A stretch of DNA of 64,000 bases from Penaeus vannamei (Eukaryota; Arthropoda; Malacostraca; Decapoda; Penaeidae), in assembly GCF_042767895.1 (NCBI RefSeq), contig NC_091590.1, positions 7,184,330 to 7,248,329 on the forward strand. The letters are read 5' to 3'. The position numbers and the translations under genes were made by a program. Each line of letters begins with the position of its first letter. The stretch's first letter is position 1. The notes under the pieces were generated by a model. The model was not told the origin of the DNA. It saw only the letters and a list, made by a program, of their open reading frames with translations, and made no database searches. Shown here one piece after another: positions 1 through 12,339 of this stretch.

Positions 1-424
1 CTCTCTTCCTTTCTAACCCTCTTTTCCTTTCTCGCGTTTCTCTCCCTTTATAATAGATTTATTTCCTTGTTTTATATATGTTGTCCCTATCACTCCTAAT
101 CTACTTTACCTCATTTTGCTCCCAACCACACTTCCCCGTCTTCCCCTTCCCCTTTTTCCTCTTCCCCATGTTCTCCTTTCCCTTCCCCTTCTTCCCCTTC
201 CTATTTCTTCCCTTTCTCCTTCCCCTTCCTATTTCTTCCCTTTCTCCTTCCCCCTTTTTCCCCTTTCCCCTTCCCCTTTCCCTTCTCCCTTCCCCGTCTT
301 CTTCCAACACCGATGCGCTCCCACCTACACCCTGTGCGTGTGGGAGGAGAGATTGGGTAACGATATAGAGGGATAAGTTAAAAGTTAGAGATAGAGGGGA
401 AGGGATGAAGGGGCAGAGGAGGAT
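1..424. repeat. Pyrimidine-rich low-complexity tract
   Basis: From about 110 to 305 the + strand is nearly all C/T in irregular TTCCCC/CTTCC units, followed by purine-rich sequence to 424. The open frames here translate only this composition (Pro/Phe/Ser on +, Lys/Arg/Gly on -) and have no start or splice context. No gene is seen. Confidence 0.85.
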
Positions 425-548
425 CAGGAGGACAGAGAGACGGGGGCGGAAGTGTTGCAGCTCGCGCCCGTCATAGCTGTTGCAGGTTGCAGCTCTGGAG
501 TGGCAAAGCGCCGCCGCTTGGGATGTAGGCGTCCGCTCCCGCCGCCGC
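425..548. other. Unique GC-rich island
   Basis: About 120 bp of non-repetitive, CpG-containing sequence between a purine-rich and a pyrimidine-rich tract. Three GTTGCAG/TTGCAG copies occur within 40 bp (around 453-492). It is a candidate regulatory element; no splice-bounded coding segment was seen. Confidence 0.4.
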
Positions 549-1055
549 CGCCGACACGGGCGATCCTTTTCCCTTCCTCTTCCTCTCTCGTTCTCTCTCG
601 TTTTCTCTCTCGCTCACTCCCTCTCTCGTTCGCGCTCTTTCTTTTTCATTCTTTCTTTTTCCCCCTCTCCTCGCCATCCATCCCCCTGTTCTCCGGTCCT
701 TTGGTTCACCATTCCAGTTCTCTTTCGTTGTCGGTCTCGTCCTCGGACCTGATGTTCATCCTCCATCGTCTCCTCCCTCATCCACCTCCCCCTTTTCCTC
801 CCTCCACCCCACCTCCCCCTTCTCCTCCCTCTCCCCCTCCCTCTGCTTCCTCCCTGCCCTTTCTTTCCCCTCCCGTTTCACTGCAAAGACTCCATCTACC
901 TTAACCTTCACCACCACTCCCTCCAGCACTTGCACCACCACTAACCGAACCTCCTGTTCCTGATCAATCTTTTCCTCTCCCACCCTCCCTCCCTCCCTCT
1001 CTCTCTCTCTCCACCACGATTTCTCCCATTCCTTTTCCTCCAACAGCACCACTCA
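549..1055. repeat. Polypyrimidine block with short CT array
   Basis: Nearly continuous C/T on the + strand, containing CTCG-type units near 590-640 and a (CCCT)n/(CT)n run at about 980-1012. Open frames on both strands are compositional shadows. Confidence 0.85.
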
Positions 1056-1341
1056 TTGCCACCTCATCCTCCAACACTTCCTTCTCCCAACACCATCACC
1101 ACCTTCCTCCACCACCACTTCCTTTCTCCAACACCGCCATCCACCACTTCATCTTCTCCACCACTACCACTACCTCTTCCTCCAACACCGTATTCCAACA
1201 TCACTACCACCACCCGCTCTTTCCATCACCTCTTCCTTCACCTGCTTCCACCTTTCTCCACCACCAGCACCACCCCTTCCTCCACCACGACCTTCCTCCA
1301 CCACCACCACTTCCTCCACCACCACCACTTCCTCCACCACT
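1056..1341. repeat. CCA/TTCCTCCA cryptic satellite with 18-bp units
   Basis: A tract of CCACCA and TTCCTCCA words. At the 3' end it becomes regular: an 18-bp unit of TTCCTCC plus ACC repeats starts at 1293 and 1311, with a partial copy at 1329. The minus strand reads as Gly/Ser-rich and the plus strand as His/Pro/Thr-rich; neither is likely to be a protein. Confidence 0.8.
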
Positions 1342-1555
1342 AGCGCCACCGGACAGTAGAGATAGGTGACTCAGCTGGTGCAGCGGATCAATGCTGTACC
1401 CTGGTTCACCTGAGCAACCTAGTCTCTTGCACACGGCACACTCCCCAGCGAGGCACCCGCCCAGCCCCCCTCTCGCCTTCTGTCGCACCCTGCTCCACCC
1501 ACCGCCTCACCCCTCTCGCCTCGCCTCTTGCTCTCGGGTGCTCTGGGGCTCTCTG
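1342..1555. other. Unique island with a TGACTCAGC motif
   Basis: Non-repetitive sequence containing TGACTCAGC at 1367-1375, a bZIP (AP-1/Maf-CNC family) recognition sequence, which overlaps a CAGCTG E-box at 1372-1377. The motif is visible in the sequence; a regulatory function is inference. The last 90 bp grade into C-rich sequence. Confidence 0.4.
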
Positions 1556-2370
1556 GGGCTCCTCTTTTTTCTGTCTCGCTCTGTCTGTCTCTGTCTGTCT
1601 GTCTCTTTGTCTCGCTCGCTCTTTCTCTCTGTCGCTCTCTCGTCTTCTATCGTCTTCTCTTGTTTCGTTTTTTTCTTCTTCTTTTCACCCCCTTTTTCTT
1701 GTCTGTCGTTTTTATATTTTCCCATCCTTCTGTCTTCTGTTATATTTTCTTTTTGCCCTTTCTCTTCTCTTTCCCAATTCCACTTTTCCCTTTCTACCAC
1801 TCCTCCTCTCTTATCTTCCATCTCTCTCCTTTCTTTGATCTGTTGGTGTATCTGTTTCCCCCCTCTTCCTCTTTCGTATCTTCTTAACCACGCTTGAACC
1901 TCGTGCTGTTTCATATTGTACTTTTATGGGCTTTTGATTTTTTCTTCTTCCCTCCTTTATGACCTTCCTTGCATTTACTCTTTTCTAAGTAACTTCTTTT
2001 CACATTCCTTCCTTATTTTTTAAGCATCTTCATCTCTCTTCTCTCTCTCCATCACCTCTTCATCTTCCTCCTTGTTCCTCTGTTCCTTACTCTCATTCTC
2101 TATTACTACCACCCCCGCATCCCCCAATATCTCTCTCTCTCTCTCTCTCTCTGTATGTCTATCAATCGTTCTCTTTTTCTTTCTCTCTCTTTTTCTTTTT
2201 CTCTTTCTTTCTTTCTCTTTTTCTTTCTTTCTCTTTTTCTTTTTCTCTTTCTTTCTTTCTCTTTTTCTTTCTTTCTCTTTCTCTTTCTTTCTAATTTTCT
2301 TTCTTTTTTTCTTCTCTTTATCTCATTTTCTCCTTTCTGTTTTTCTCTCTTCCTTTCGTCCTCTCTGTTC
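1556..2370. repeat. Compound pyrimidine microsatellite region
   Basis: Contains CTGT/CTCG repeats (1570-1660), T-rich pyrimidine sequence (1660-2100), a short (CT)n at 2127-2152 and a (CTTT)n/(CTTTTT)n compound array at about 2164-2310. The long Phe/Leu/Ser frames have no coding signal. Confidence 0.85.
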
Positions 2371-2576
2371 ACCCGCCTATGATGACGATCGATGGCCCGG
2401 TGTTGCCTGTGGGCGGGATGACGTGGGCGCAGGACGCCGAGCAGCGAGCGCAGGCCGAGGGCGGGAGACGAGAGCGACGTGCATCTGCCTTGTGCGCACG
2501 CCCGCGTTGGTGTACAGGTTTTTATCGTGTATTGTCCGCTTTGGACCTCTTCTCCTCTCTTTCTCCCTCGCTCTCC
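2371..2576 (+). other. CpG-rich island with a short open frame
   Basis: About 180 bp with high CpG between two CT-type repeats. An ATG at 2379 opens a frame of about 45 codons before the reading runs into repeat; a CAG|GT stands at 2517/2518 but the following bases (GTTTTT) are a poor donor. TGACGTGG at 2419-2426 resembles a CRE-type bZIP site. Most likely a regulatory island; a small exon cannot be excluded. Confidence 0.35.
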
Positions 2577-2663
2577 CCCGAGTCTTCTACTCCCTCTCTT
2601 TCTCTTTCTTTCTCTCTTTCTCTTTCTTTCTCTCTCTCTCTTTCTTTCTCTCTCTCTCTTTCT

Positions 2664-2729
<66 letters not shown>

Positions 2730-2935
2730 CGCTCCCTCGCTCGCCTCGCTCGCTCGCTCTCCCCCTCTCCCTCTCCCTTCCCCTCCCTCCCTCCCTCCCT
2801 TCCATTCCTCCCTCCTCCCTCCCTCCCTCCCTCCCTCTCTCTCTCTCCCTCCCTCTCTCCCTATCTCCCTCTCTCCCTCCCTCCCTCCCTCCCTCCCTCC
2901 CTCCCTCTCCCTAATTCCCTCTGCCTCTCGAGGGA
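2577..2935. repeat. Compound (CTTT)n-(CT)n-(CTCG)n-(CCCT)n array
   Basis: Starts with CTTT/CT interspersion, passes into pure (CT)n at about 2670-2726, then (CTCG)n to about 2760, then (CCCT)n to about 2917. The order of motifs suggests stepwise point mutation and re-expansion of one pyrimidine array. Confidence 0.9.
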
Positions 2936-3594
2936 AGTGGTAGGTAGGTGAGTGACGGTAGTAGATAGGGGGAGGGAGGAGGAAAATTGGCCCAGTTAAT
3001 TAGCCATCTCCTCTCCCCTCCCCTCCCCCTGTGCCCCCACTCCCTCCCCTCCCGCCTCGGCTGACCTTTTCCTATTGGCGGTGGGAGTAAGGTCAATCGC
3101 CCCGCGCTGGTGTCGGATAAATGCTCGTGAGTCGAGTTGTTTGAGTGGTTTGGGGATGGAAAGATAACACAAAGGCAATGCGAGAGAGATGGCCACTTAG
3201 AAGGGAGAGAGAAAGGTAGTTGGCGTTTGCGGAGGTGTGGGCGTAGGCGTAGATGTAGATTTGGAGGTAGATTTAGAAAATAGATAAGATTTAGAAGTAG
3301 ATGTGGAAGTAGAAGGGTTAGTGATGCAGCAGCAGCAGCAGCAGTCGCTATGGTTACGTCGGCTCTTCGATGGCGTATACCTTAAAGGGTGACCCTTCAC
3401 CTCAAGAGGACAACTTAAGGTCTATGGAAGTGGATGTTCGTGTTTTTTTTTTCTTTTCTTTTCTTTTCCACCCCCACCCCCAGCCCGTTTCCTCGTTTTC
3501 CCCCATTTTTATTTTACCTTTTTTCCCCTCAAAGTAGCGGGGCACTTTGGAGCGTCACCTGACACGGCTCAGAAACCGTTTTGGGCGCTGGTAA
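2936..3594. other. Unique sequence with a perfect 13-bp palindrome
   Basis: Mostly non-repetitive, with a degenerate TAGATTTAGAAG-type hexamer run at 3238-3318 and a (GCA)n at 3328-3344. AAGGGTGACCCTT at 3385-3397 is a perfect palindrome (6-bp arms, 1-bp centre) carrying a GGGTCA half-site of nuclear-receptor type on each reading. No exon was found. Confidence 0.4.
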
Positions 3595-4510
3595 AGGGGT
3601 GAGACGGGGGGTGTATGGATAGGGGGTGGAGGGTGGGAGCTTAAGGGAAGAGAGGAGGGAGGGTGTAGGAGGGTATGGAGTATGGGGGGAGTGAGGTGAG
3701 AGGTGAGAGGTGGGGTATTAGGGGTGGGGGGGAGGGGTAGGGAAATGGAGAGGAGGGGTATGCACATAAGGGGTAGGAGGGTATAAGGGTATGGTGTGTG
3801 GAGGGGTGAGGTGAAAGAGTAAGGGATACGAAGGGGAGGATAAGTATGTTGGGAGGGGGGTGTGGTTGGAGGAAAGGGGGATCGAATTAGGGGGGGTTAG
3901 GTAGGGAGAGGGAGAAGGGGGAAGGAGGAGGAGTACAATGGCCTTGTCGGCGAAGGAGTGGATCATCTTAAAATCCCTGCCAAGGTGATGGGGGCCGCAT
4001 ACTCTCTTGCTTGCTTGCCTGCATTTTCTTGCTTTTGTTTATGAGCGGGTCACCTTAGGGGGAGCAGGGGGAGGGGGAGGGGGAGGGGACGGAGTGAGAA
4101 TGGAGGAGGCGAGTTTATACATAGACGGGGGTGATCGGACGCGAGGGCAGGTTTGATATATAATTTGTGTTTATATTTGTATCTGGCTTGGTGGGTGGGT
4201 TGGTGGGTGGAAGGGAAAAGGGATAGGAGGGGAGGGGGAGGGCAAAGGGTTAGGAAGGGAAGGGAGTGAGAGAGAATAGGAAAGGAAGGGAGGGAAAGGG
4301 AGTAGGAGGGAGGGTGGGGTAGGTTGGGTGGGAGAAGGGATAGGAGGAGGGAGGTGAGGTAGGGAAAAGGGATAGGAGGATTGGTAGGAAAGGAAAAGTA
4401 GGATTGGAGGGGAAGGGAGGAGGGGGATTAAAAGATGGCATGGGTTTCGCGGAAGGATGAGGAGTAGGGTGAAGGGAGGGAGGGGGGAGATGGGATATTA
4501 GGGGGGTAGT
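3595..4510. repeat. Purine-rich block (GGGGA/GGGTA words)
   Basis: The + strand is dominated by GGGAGG, GGGTATG and GAAGGGA words. Two less biased gaps occur at 3945-4050 and 4110-4200. The Pro/Thr/Ser/Leu frames on the minus strand are compositional. The block is a strong candidate for triplex-forming homopurine DNA. Confidence 0.8.
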
Positions 4511-4790
4511 GGGGGCGGCAGCCTTGGAGCTCTCTCGCCCTCCGAAACGAAATGCCCGATATCGCGACTCACGGCTAATCTCGGGTGACAAAACGATTGT
4601 GAATCATCGCGAGAGTTTATAGTGTTTAGCGCAAGGGATAGAGTAGAGAGGGGAAGAGGGAGGAGGGGGCGAGAAAGGGGAGACGGGAGTCGGAAGGGGA
4701 GGGGGAGAGGGAGAGGAAGAGGGAGGCTAGACACCAGATGGAATTCCGCAGTGTCGAGTTGTAGCTGATTTCGACTACACCGCCCCCCCC
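4511..4790. other. Unique island in purine-rich DNA
   Basis: 4511-4640 is balanced, CpG-containing sequence (CGATATCGCGA and TCATCGCGAGAG words) unlike the G/A tracts on both sides. 4641-4730 is again G/A-rich and 4731-4785 is unique. Candidate non-coding element. Confidence 0.4.
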
Positions 4791-5339
<549 letters not shown>

Positions 5340-6840
5340 ATGACGATATGGAAGAAGGGAGGGAGGGAGCGAGGGAGCGAGGGAGGGGGGGAGTTGGAGA
5401 AGAGGGAGAGGGAGGGATGAAAGCGGAGGGAAATGAGGAGGAAAGAGAGGGAGGGCTTGAAAATGATGGAATAGGTTAATTGAATAAGGGCGAAAGAAGG
5501 GATATTAGAGAAAGGAGAAACTTAGGAGGGGAAGGGGAAAGTGGGGAAAAAAAGGGTTGGAAAGGGCAAGATTAAGTGGGTGGGGGAATCGAAAGGAAGA
5601 AAATAGTAGGGGATGAGAAGAAGGGTGAGGGGGAGAAAGGGTGAAAGGGGAAGGGGGAAGGGGAAGTCGTGGCAGTCATAAGACGCAAGGGAGAGATCCT
5701 TCGACGCCCAAAATACAGGATGGCGGTTTGTCGTTGGAACTTGGTGACGGCCGCGTCGTGCAGGTGCGGGAGGGAGGCGCCCACTGCTCACGGATGGGTG
5801 GGGGGCTGGGTAGGTGGGAGGGAAGGAGGGAGGGAGGAAAGGCGAGGTGGAGGGAAAGGATGGAGAAAGATGAAATGTGAAGAGGAGCATGAAATTGGAA
5901 AAGGATGGACGTGAAGGGGGTGAAGACAATGAGTAAAGTCACTGAAAAGGATCAGGTGACGAAAAGGGATAGATGGGGAGGAGGATAGGGAGAGGGCGAT
6001 AAAGGAGGAAGATGAAGGGAGTGAGGAGGGACAGTGAGGAGGGAGAGACAAGGGCGAGGAGAAGGGCGGGTAGGCGGTGCGATTAGCAGGAATGCCCGAC
6101 GACAGCCTGCGGGAATCAGAGGGTTGTAGGGCCGATTGGCGAAAGGGGGGGGGGTGGAAGGGGAGGGGAGGGGACGGAGGAGAAAAAGAAAGAGGGGAAA
6201 TTAGCAAGAGGTGGAGAGAGAGGGGGAAGGGGAGGGAGGATGGGTGAATGAGGAGGGGAGGCGAAGTGGAAATAGCGAAGGTCGCGAGAGGATAGGGAGA
6301 GATAGGAGAGGAAGAGAGGAAATAAGAGAAGACGAATGAGTGGAAGGTTAGCGAAGGGAGAGGAAGAGGAATGTTTGAAGGGAAGGAAGAAAGGAAGGAA
6401 TGAGAGGCGATGGACGGAAGAAAAGAGGAAGGAAGGAAGGAACCTGAGGGGGAAGGGATAGAATAGACGCATGCATTAATTGATAAAGGAAGGAAGTAAG
6501 GGAGGGTGGAAGAATAGAAAGATAGACAAGGGTGGTTTGGAAAGAGGATTCTTTTGCTGAATGTTATGGTTGGCGCTGACGATGGCGATGCTGGCGGCGA
6601 TGCTGCTCGTTGGTAGCGGTGTCCTAAACAAACTATCGCGCCTAAGCACCTGCCGACGGCTTCGGGGAAGGGGGAAGGGAAAGGAAAGGGAGAGAGGGAA
6701 GGGGTAAGGAGTATGGGGAGAGGGAAAGGGAAGGGGTAAGGAGTATGGGGAGAGGGGAAGGGGTAAGGAGCATGGGGAGAGGGAAAAGGGCAATGGGGAA
6801 AAGGGGGGGGAGGTGATGGCATGTCTTATTATTTGTACCA
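5340..6840. repeat. 1.5-kb purine-rich block
   Basis: Predominantly A/G on the + strand for about 1.5 kb, with less biased islands at 5670-5800, 6060-6135 and 6555-6665. The minus strand carries a 344-codon open frame starting at 6822, but it is Pro/Ser/Phe/His built from CCCTTCC words and lacks a domain, so it is treated as a shadow of composition. Confidence 0.8.
6698..6786. repeat. 27-32 bp tandem repeat, three copies
   Basis: The unit GAAGGGGTAAGGAGTATGGG starts at 6698, 6730 and 6757 (third copy GCATGGG), each followed by a variable GAGAGGGAAA tail. Confidence 0.8.
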
Positions 6841-7201
6841 AGGGGGAATTTCCGCTTAACCGCGAGATGCCGGAGAGATGAGTGATCTGACCTTGGATTT
6901 GTCGCGATTTTTTTCCACCCTTTTTTATTTTATTTCGGGAGGATAAGAGGGAAAAGGGGAGCAGGTCAGTGCGGAAGGTTGGGGGTAAGGGAAGAAGCGG
7001 GGGGAGAAGGGATTTTCAGGTGTAAGATTGGGGGGGGGGGGAGATGAGGGAGAGAGAGGGAGGGAGGGAGGGGAGAAGGGTGAGGGGAAAGCTCGTAAAT
7101 ATTCGCCACGTGAGAGCATAAAGCACATTCAGTGCCCCAAGCGAAGAGTGTCACTCGGATTCATTCGTTAATCCCTGCCACCATAATTTAGCGCATTTTT
7201 T

Positions 7202-7203
<2 letters not shown>
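6841..7203. other. Mixed unique sequence with CACGTG E-box
   Basis: 6841-6930 is unique. 6931-7085 is G/A-rich. 7086-7203 is a unique island with a palindromic CACGTG at 7107-7112 (bHLH recognition sequence) and TTCGTTAATCC near 7162. Candidate regulatory island next to a CT array. Confidence 0.4.

Positions 7204-7292
<89 letters not shown>
7204..7292. repeat. (CT)n microsatellite, 89 bp
   Basis: Uninterrupted dinucleotide array. Confidence 0.97.
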
Positions 7293-8537
<1,245 letters not shown>

Positions 8538-8735
8538 ATGGGGTGAGGGGGAGGGAAAGGGAGGGGAAAAGGCGGTTTAGGGAGGAGGAAGAGGGTGGGA
8601 GGGAAAGGGAGGGGAAAAGGTGGTTTGGGGAGAAGAAAGAGGGTGGGAGGGAAAGGGAGGGGAAAAGGTGGTTTGGGGAAGAGAGAGAGGGTGGGAGGGG
8701 AAGAGAGGGGAAAAGGCTGTTTAGGGAGAAAGGAG
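8538..8735. repeat. 48-bp minisatellite, four copies
   Basis: The anchor word GGGGAAAAGG recurs at 8563, 8611, 8659 and 8707, exactly 48 bp apart each time. Copies differ by a few substitutions only. Because 48 is a multiple of three, the array leaves repeating open frames, which are not taken as genes. Confidence 0.92.
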
Positions 8736-8839
8736 AGGGGGGATGAGAAGGGAAAGAGGGAGGTGAGGGGAGAGGGTGGCTGGGTCTGTGCAAGGGGGTG
8801 GGGATGAGAGGAGGTGGGAAGGGGGCTGTGTGTGTGTGT

Positions 8840-9060
8840 TGGGGTTGACGGCGGCCTCTCGATCCAAAGTGTTGAATAGTAATAATAAACCTCACGCGTC
8901 CATTTATAGCCGAGTGACACATCCCCTTCGAACGAGGGACGAAAATGTCGGTCCGACCCAGCCCGCGCCGCGTCACTTGGCACCGGGGGCAGATTCCCTT
9001 CCCTCCTCGCCACGCCCGCACGCCTGTAGCAGCAGCAGCAGCAGCGGCGGCGGTCCGCCC
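8840..9060. other. Unique CpG-rich island
   Basis: Non-repetitive sequence with TAATAATAAA at 8879-8888, CCATTTATAGC near 8900 and a CpG-rich half ending in a short (GCA)n at 9031-9046. AT-rich homeodomain-type words inside a GC-rich island suggest a regulatory element. Confidence 0.4.
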
Positions 9061-9880
9061 TCTTCCTTCCTTCCTTCCTTCCTTCCTTCCATCGTTCGTT
9101 CATTCGTTCGCTACCTTCTTTCGTTTCGTCTTTCATCGTCCTTCCTTCGCTTTTCATTTTCCTTCTTTTCATTTTCTTACCTTCTTTTCCTTCCTTCCTT
9201 CCTTCCCACCTTTCCACCTTTATTCTCCTTTATTCTCCTTTCCACCCGCATCCTTCTCTTCCTTCTTCGCCTCTCATTACCGTCTGTCCCCTCGTTTCTG
9301 CCTTTCATCCCATTCATTCGTTCTTTGTCCTCCACATTCTCCTCTTCCCCTGATATGTATTCGTTAGATTTCCCCTTTTGTCTCTTGCTCTTTTCGCGTT
9401 GCATGTTCTTCCCGCATTCACGCCTTTTCTCCCAATTATTTATTTTTTGTCTCCATTATTCACGAGTTATTTTGTTATCTTCGTCTTTGTCTCTTCCCTC
9501 TCCTTTGTTACCTCTTCCCTTCCTTCTTACTCCCCCCCCCCTCCAAATTTTCATCGTACTCGCACCCTCTTTCCCTTCCTACATCATCTTTCTCTTCCTC
9601 CTCCTCCTCAAACTCTTTCCTTATCTTTCCTCCTCACCTTTCTCCTTTCTGTATCCTCGTCCGACATCTTTTCATTCTCGAATTTCATTGCGTTCTCTCT
9701 TCCTCCTCCTCCATTTCCTTCTCTTTCTCCTCCTGCTCCATTTCCTCCTTCTTTCTCCTCCTCCTCCATTTCCTCCTCTCCATCTTCCTACTCCCCCTCC
9801 TCCTCCTCCTCCTCCCTTTTTACCCCATTCATCACTCGCCCCCTGCCCTCCCCCTGCCTCCCCGCCCGCCCGTCCGCCCC
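9061..9880. repeat. Pyrimidine-rich low-complexity region
   Basis: Begins with (CCTT)n at about 9063-9090 and continues as T/C-rich sequence with CTCCTCCT runs near 9600 and 9700-9820. The long + strand frame (about 380 codons from 8776) is Phe/Leu/Ser/Pro-rich and crosses several unrelated repeats. Confidence 0.8.
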
Positions 9881-10012
9881 TCCAGCCGCGCGCGGGCCGG
9901 TCCACGCGGGCGGCGTAATGGCGGCCTCTCTGCTCCCGGAGTTGTGTTCTTGTCATAATCAGCGAGTTTATGGTCGCTCCATCACGCCCGGGCAAGAAGC
10001 CTGCCCCCCCCT
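9881..10012. other. Unique GC-rich island
   Basis: Balanced sequence with CGCGCGGGCC followed by GTCATAATCAGCG and GTTTATGGTCGC. TTTATGG is a posterior-Hox/Caudal-like word. Regulatory role is inference. Confidence 0.4.
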
Positions 10013-10236
10013 TTCCCCTTCCCCCTGCCCCACCTTGCTATTCATGCTCTCCTTGCCCCTTCGCCCTCCTCTCCCCCGCCCCCTTATCTCTCTATCTATC
10101 TATCTATCTATATCTATCTCTCTCACTCTGCGAAAGAGAGGGAAGAGATGAAGGGGAGAAAGGGAGAGGAAGAGATCAGGGAGGCGAATTGAGGTAAGGG
10201 AGGAAAAGGGGGAGGAGGTAAGGGAAGAAAAGAGGA

Positions 10237-10278
<42 letters not shown>

Positions 10279-10671
10279 AGAGCATAGCAAGAGGTGGGTT
10301 ATAGGAAAACCCTAATGACCCCCCCCCTCCCCATTTTTTTTTCTCTCTCTCTCTCTCTCTCTCTCTTTTTAACCCCTTTTTTTCTTCTCGGAAAGATGAC
10401 AGATAGGCTGGTGAATGCAAGCTCGAGTTTTCGCTTGTATTTCTGCGGGGAAAATGCTGGTGGGATGCGCGTTGGCCGGGAATTTTCTTTTTTTTCTTTT
10501 TTCTTCTTTGCCGTCTTTTCTCTTGCTCTTTCTTTCTGTTTTCCCGGTTTCATTTGATTTTTTTTTCAGTTGGAGGTAAAGCTTTCGTCATTTCATTTTT
10601 TTTTTTTTTTGTCATTCATTCATTGCTTGTCTTTTGAATTTCCTTTTCGTGGAAATTTGTTCATTCCTCGT
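10013..10671. other. Mixed repeats and unique intron-like sequence
   Basis: Contains (CTAT)n at 10091-10124, (AG)n at 10240-10275, (CT)n at about 10343-10366 and T-rich unique sequence at 10380-10670. A TTTTTTTTTCAG acceptor-like string ends at 10569, but only 6 nt separate it from the next GTAAAG, so no exon is called. Confidence 0.6.
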
Positions 10672-10679
10672 TATATATA

Positions 10680-10764
<85 letters not shown>
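10672..10764. repeat. (TA)n microsatellite, 93 bp
   Basis: TA dinucleotide array with one TTTT interruption near 10684. It is self-complementary and can form a cruciform. Confidence 0.97.
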
Positions 10765-10770
<6 letters not shown>

Positions 10771-11084
10771 TTTTAGGTCTCCCTCTTCCCCCTTCCTCTC
10801 ATACTCATCTTTCCCTATCCTATCTCATCCCCCTTCCCCTCCCTATCTCATCCCCCTTCCCCTCCCCTCTTCTCTCCCTCCCCTTCCCCTTCCCCTCTCC
10901 TCTCTCCCCTTCCCTCCCCCTTCTCTCATCCGGGCGTTCTCATTATCTTAATGTTCTCTTCTCTCCCTCGGCCGCCTCTCATCCTGGGTCCTCATTGTTT
11001 GGTTCTCGGCTTTTGTGCCAGTAAACGGAGACGTGTATATTGTGAACTGGCCTGGCTTTCTTTTCCTCTCCGTTTCTCTTCTCT

Positions 11085-11170
11085 CTTTCTCTTTCTTTTT
11101 CATTCTCTCACTCACTCTCTCTCTTTCTCCTCTCTTCCTCTTCCTCTCTCTCTCTCCTCTCTTCCTCTTC

Positions 11171-11203
<33 letters not shown>

Positions 11204-11207
11204 ACTC

Positions 11208-11281
<74 letters not shown>

Positions 11282-11305
11282 TCTCCCTCCCTCCCTCCCT
11301 CCCCA
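11085..11305. repeat. Compound (CT)n array
   Basis: CTCTTCCTCTTC units, then (CT)n with CA interruptions at 11199-11211, then pure (CT)n to about 11276 and (CCCT)n to about 11300. Confidence 0.93.
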
Positions 11306-11890
11306 CCCCCATGCGCTCAAATCCTTCCCCCCTCTGGTAAATGAGGGGGGGTGAAAATAGCTTTGTATATTTTTAAGCTTTACCCCCCCCCCTCCTCTTT
11401 TATAACGTTTTTTTTGCCAATATTAGTTATGGGTTTGTGTATGGTGTACGTGTGATATACAATTTTCTTGTTACATGGAAAGTCTTTTTATGTATGACCT
11501 TTCATGTGGATCCACCTATTCATTTGTCCATCAATATATGTATGTATTAATGTATTATTTGATGTATTTCCCGCTCGAGCTCCGTTTCTGATAAAATAAT
11601 TCTTGCTGGTATGGAGGAGCATTGTATTTTTTTTTTCGTCCACTGGTAGCACTTCAGAGTCCACGAAACCGCTATTGGCACTGATTGGCCCTAGAGCGTG
11701 CCATGTGTAGTGCCAGGCCGGAGGGAGGAGGGGAGTGCCTCTGCCCTGCGTGAGTGGACAGTCGTTGGGGAGGGGGGAGGGGGGGAGGGGGAATGGGGCA
11801 TCGTCTCGGTTGTGGTTGTCGCAGATTTGTCACGCTGGTTGCTGATGTTTACACAAGGGTTTAATTAACCCTGAATGCACATTGGCTTTT
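11306..11890. other. AT-richer unique sequence
   Basis: Ordinary intron-like sequence of about 550 bp. 11640-11720 holds TATTGGCACTGATTGGCCC, with two TTGGC half-sites (NFI-type word) 9 bp apart. No exon found. Confidence 0.5.
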
Positions 11891-12230
11891 TCTATAGATA
11901 TCTTTTGTTCGGTTTCTTTTTCTCTTTTTTTCTTGTCCTCTCCCTTCTTTCTCTGCATATTTGCTTTTCCGGCTTTTGTTGTTGTGGTTAGGATGTCACG
12001 CGTTCCGTCGCGGCACCTTCCTCTGCAAATGCAAGCATCGCTGGGCGCACGTGGCTCGCTTCTTGTCTCGGAGTGCTCGCCTTCTTGCTCGTCCGCTTGT
12101 TTTGTCGTTCGCCTCTTTTGTTGTTCTCTCGATCTCTCGCGCATTTGAACTTGTTCCTTGTTCGTTCTCTCGTTCTTGCGCCGTGCTCGTTGTTGCGGTC
12201 GTTTGGTTGCTCGTTTGATCTCTTTAGTTC

Positions 12231-12337
12231 GTTCTCTCGTTGTCTCGTCGGCCTGTTCTCTCGTTGTCTCGTCGGCCTGTTCTCTCGTTGTCTCGTCGGC
12301 CTGTTCTCTCGTTGTCTCGTCGGCTTGTTCTCTCGTT
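12231..12337. repeat. 24-bp minisatellite, about 4.5 copies
   Basis: GTTCTCTCGTTGTCTCGTCG starts at 12231, 12255, 12279 and 12303 with exactly 24-bp spacing, and a partial copy starts at 12327. It lies in a TCGTTCTCTCG-rich region (12050-12240) from which it probably grew. All six frames stay open through it, giving a 225-codon minus frame (11830-12507) with an 8-residue repeat; this is regarded as spurious. Confidence 0.92.
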
Positions 12338-12339
12338 CG

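Noticed and set aside
2072..2951. Ser/Leu/Phe frames of 150-280 codons and similar frames at every CT array
   Set aside because: Direct translation of (CT)n, (CTTT)n and (CCCT)n.
5788..6840. 344-codon minus-strand open frame (Pro/Ser/Phe/His-rich)
   Set aside because: Entirely explained by the complementary C/T composition of a purine-rich block; no domain, no splice context, other frames also open.
8776..9776. Long + strand frames (about 260-380 codons) across 8776-10151
   Set aside because: They cross a minisatellite, (CCTT)n and CTC tracts and read as Phe/Ser/Leu/Pro; no conserved segment.
10545..10582. TTTTTTTTTCAG followed by TTGGAG|GTAAAG as a 6-nt exon
   Set aside because: Such a tiny exon is implausible without support and the region is generally T-rich.
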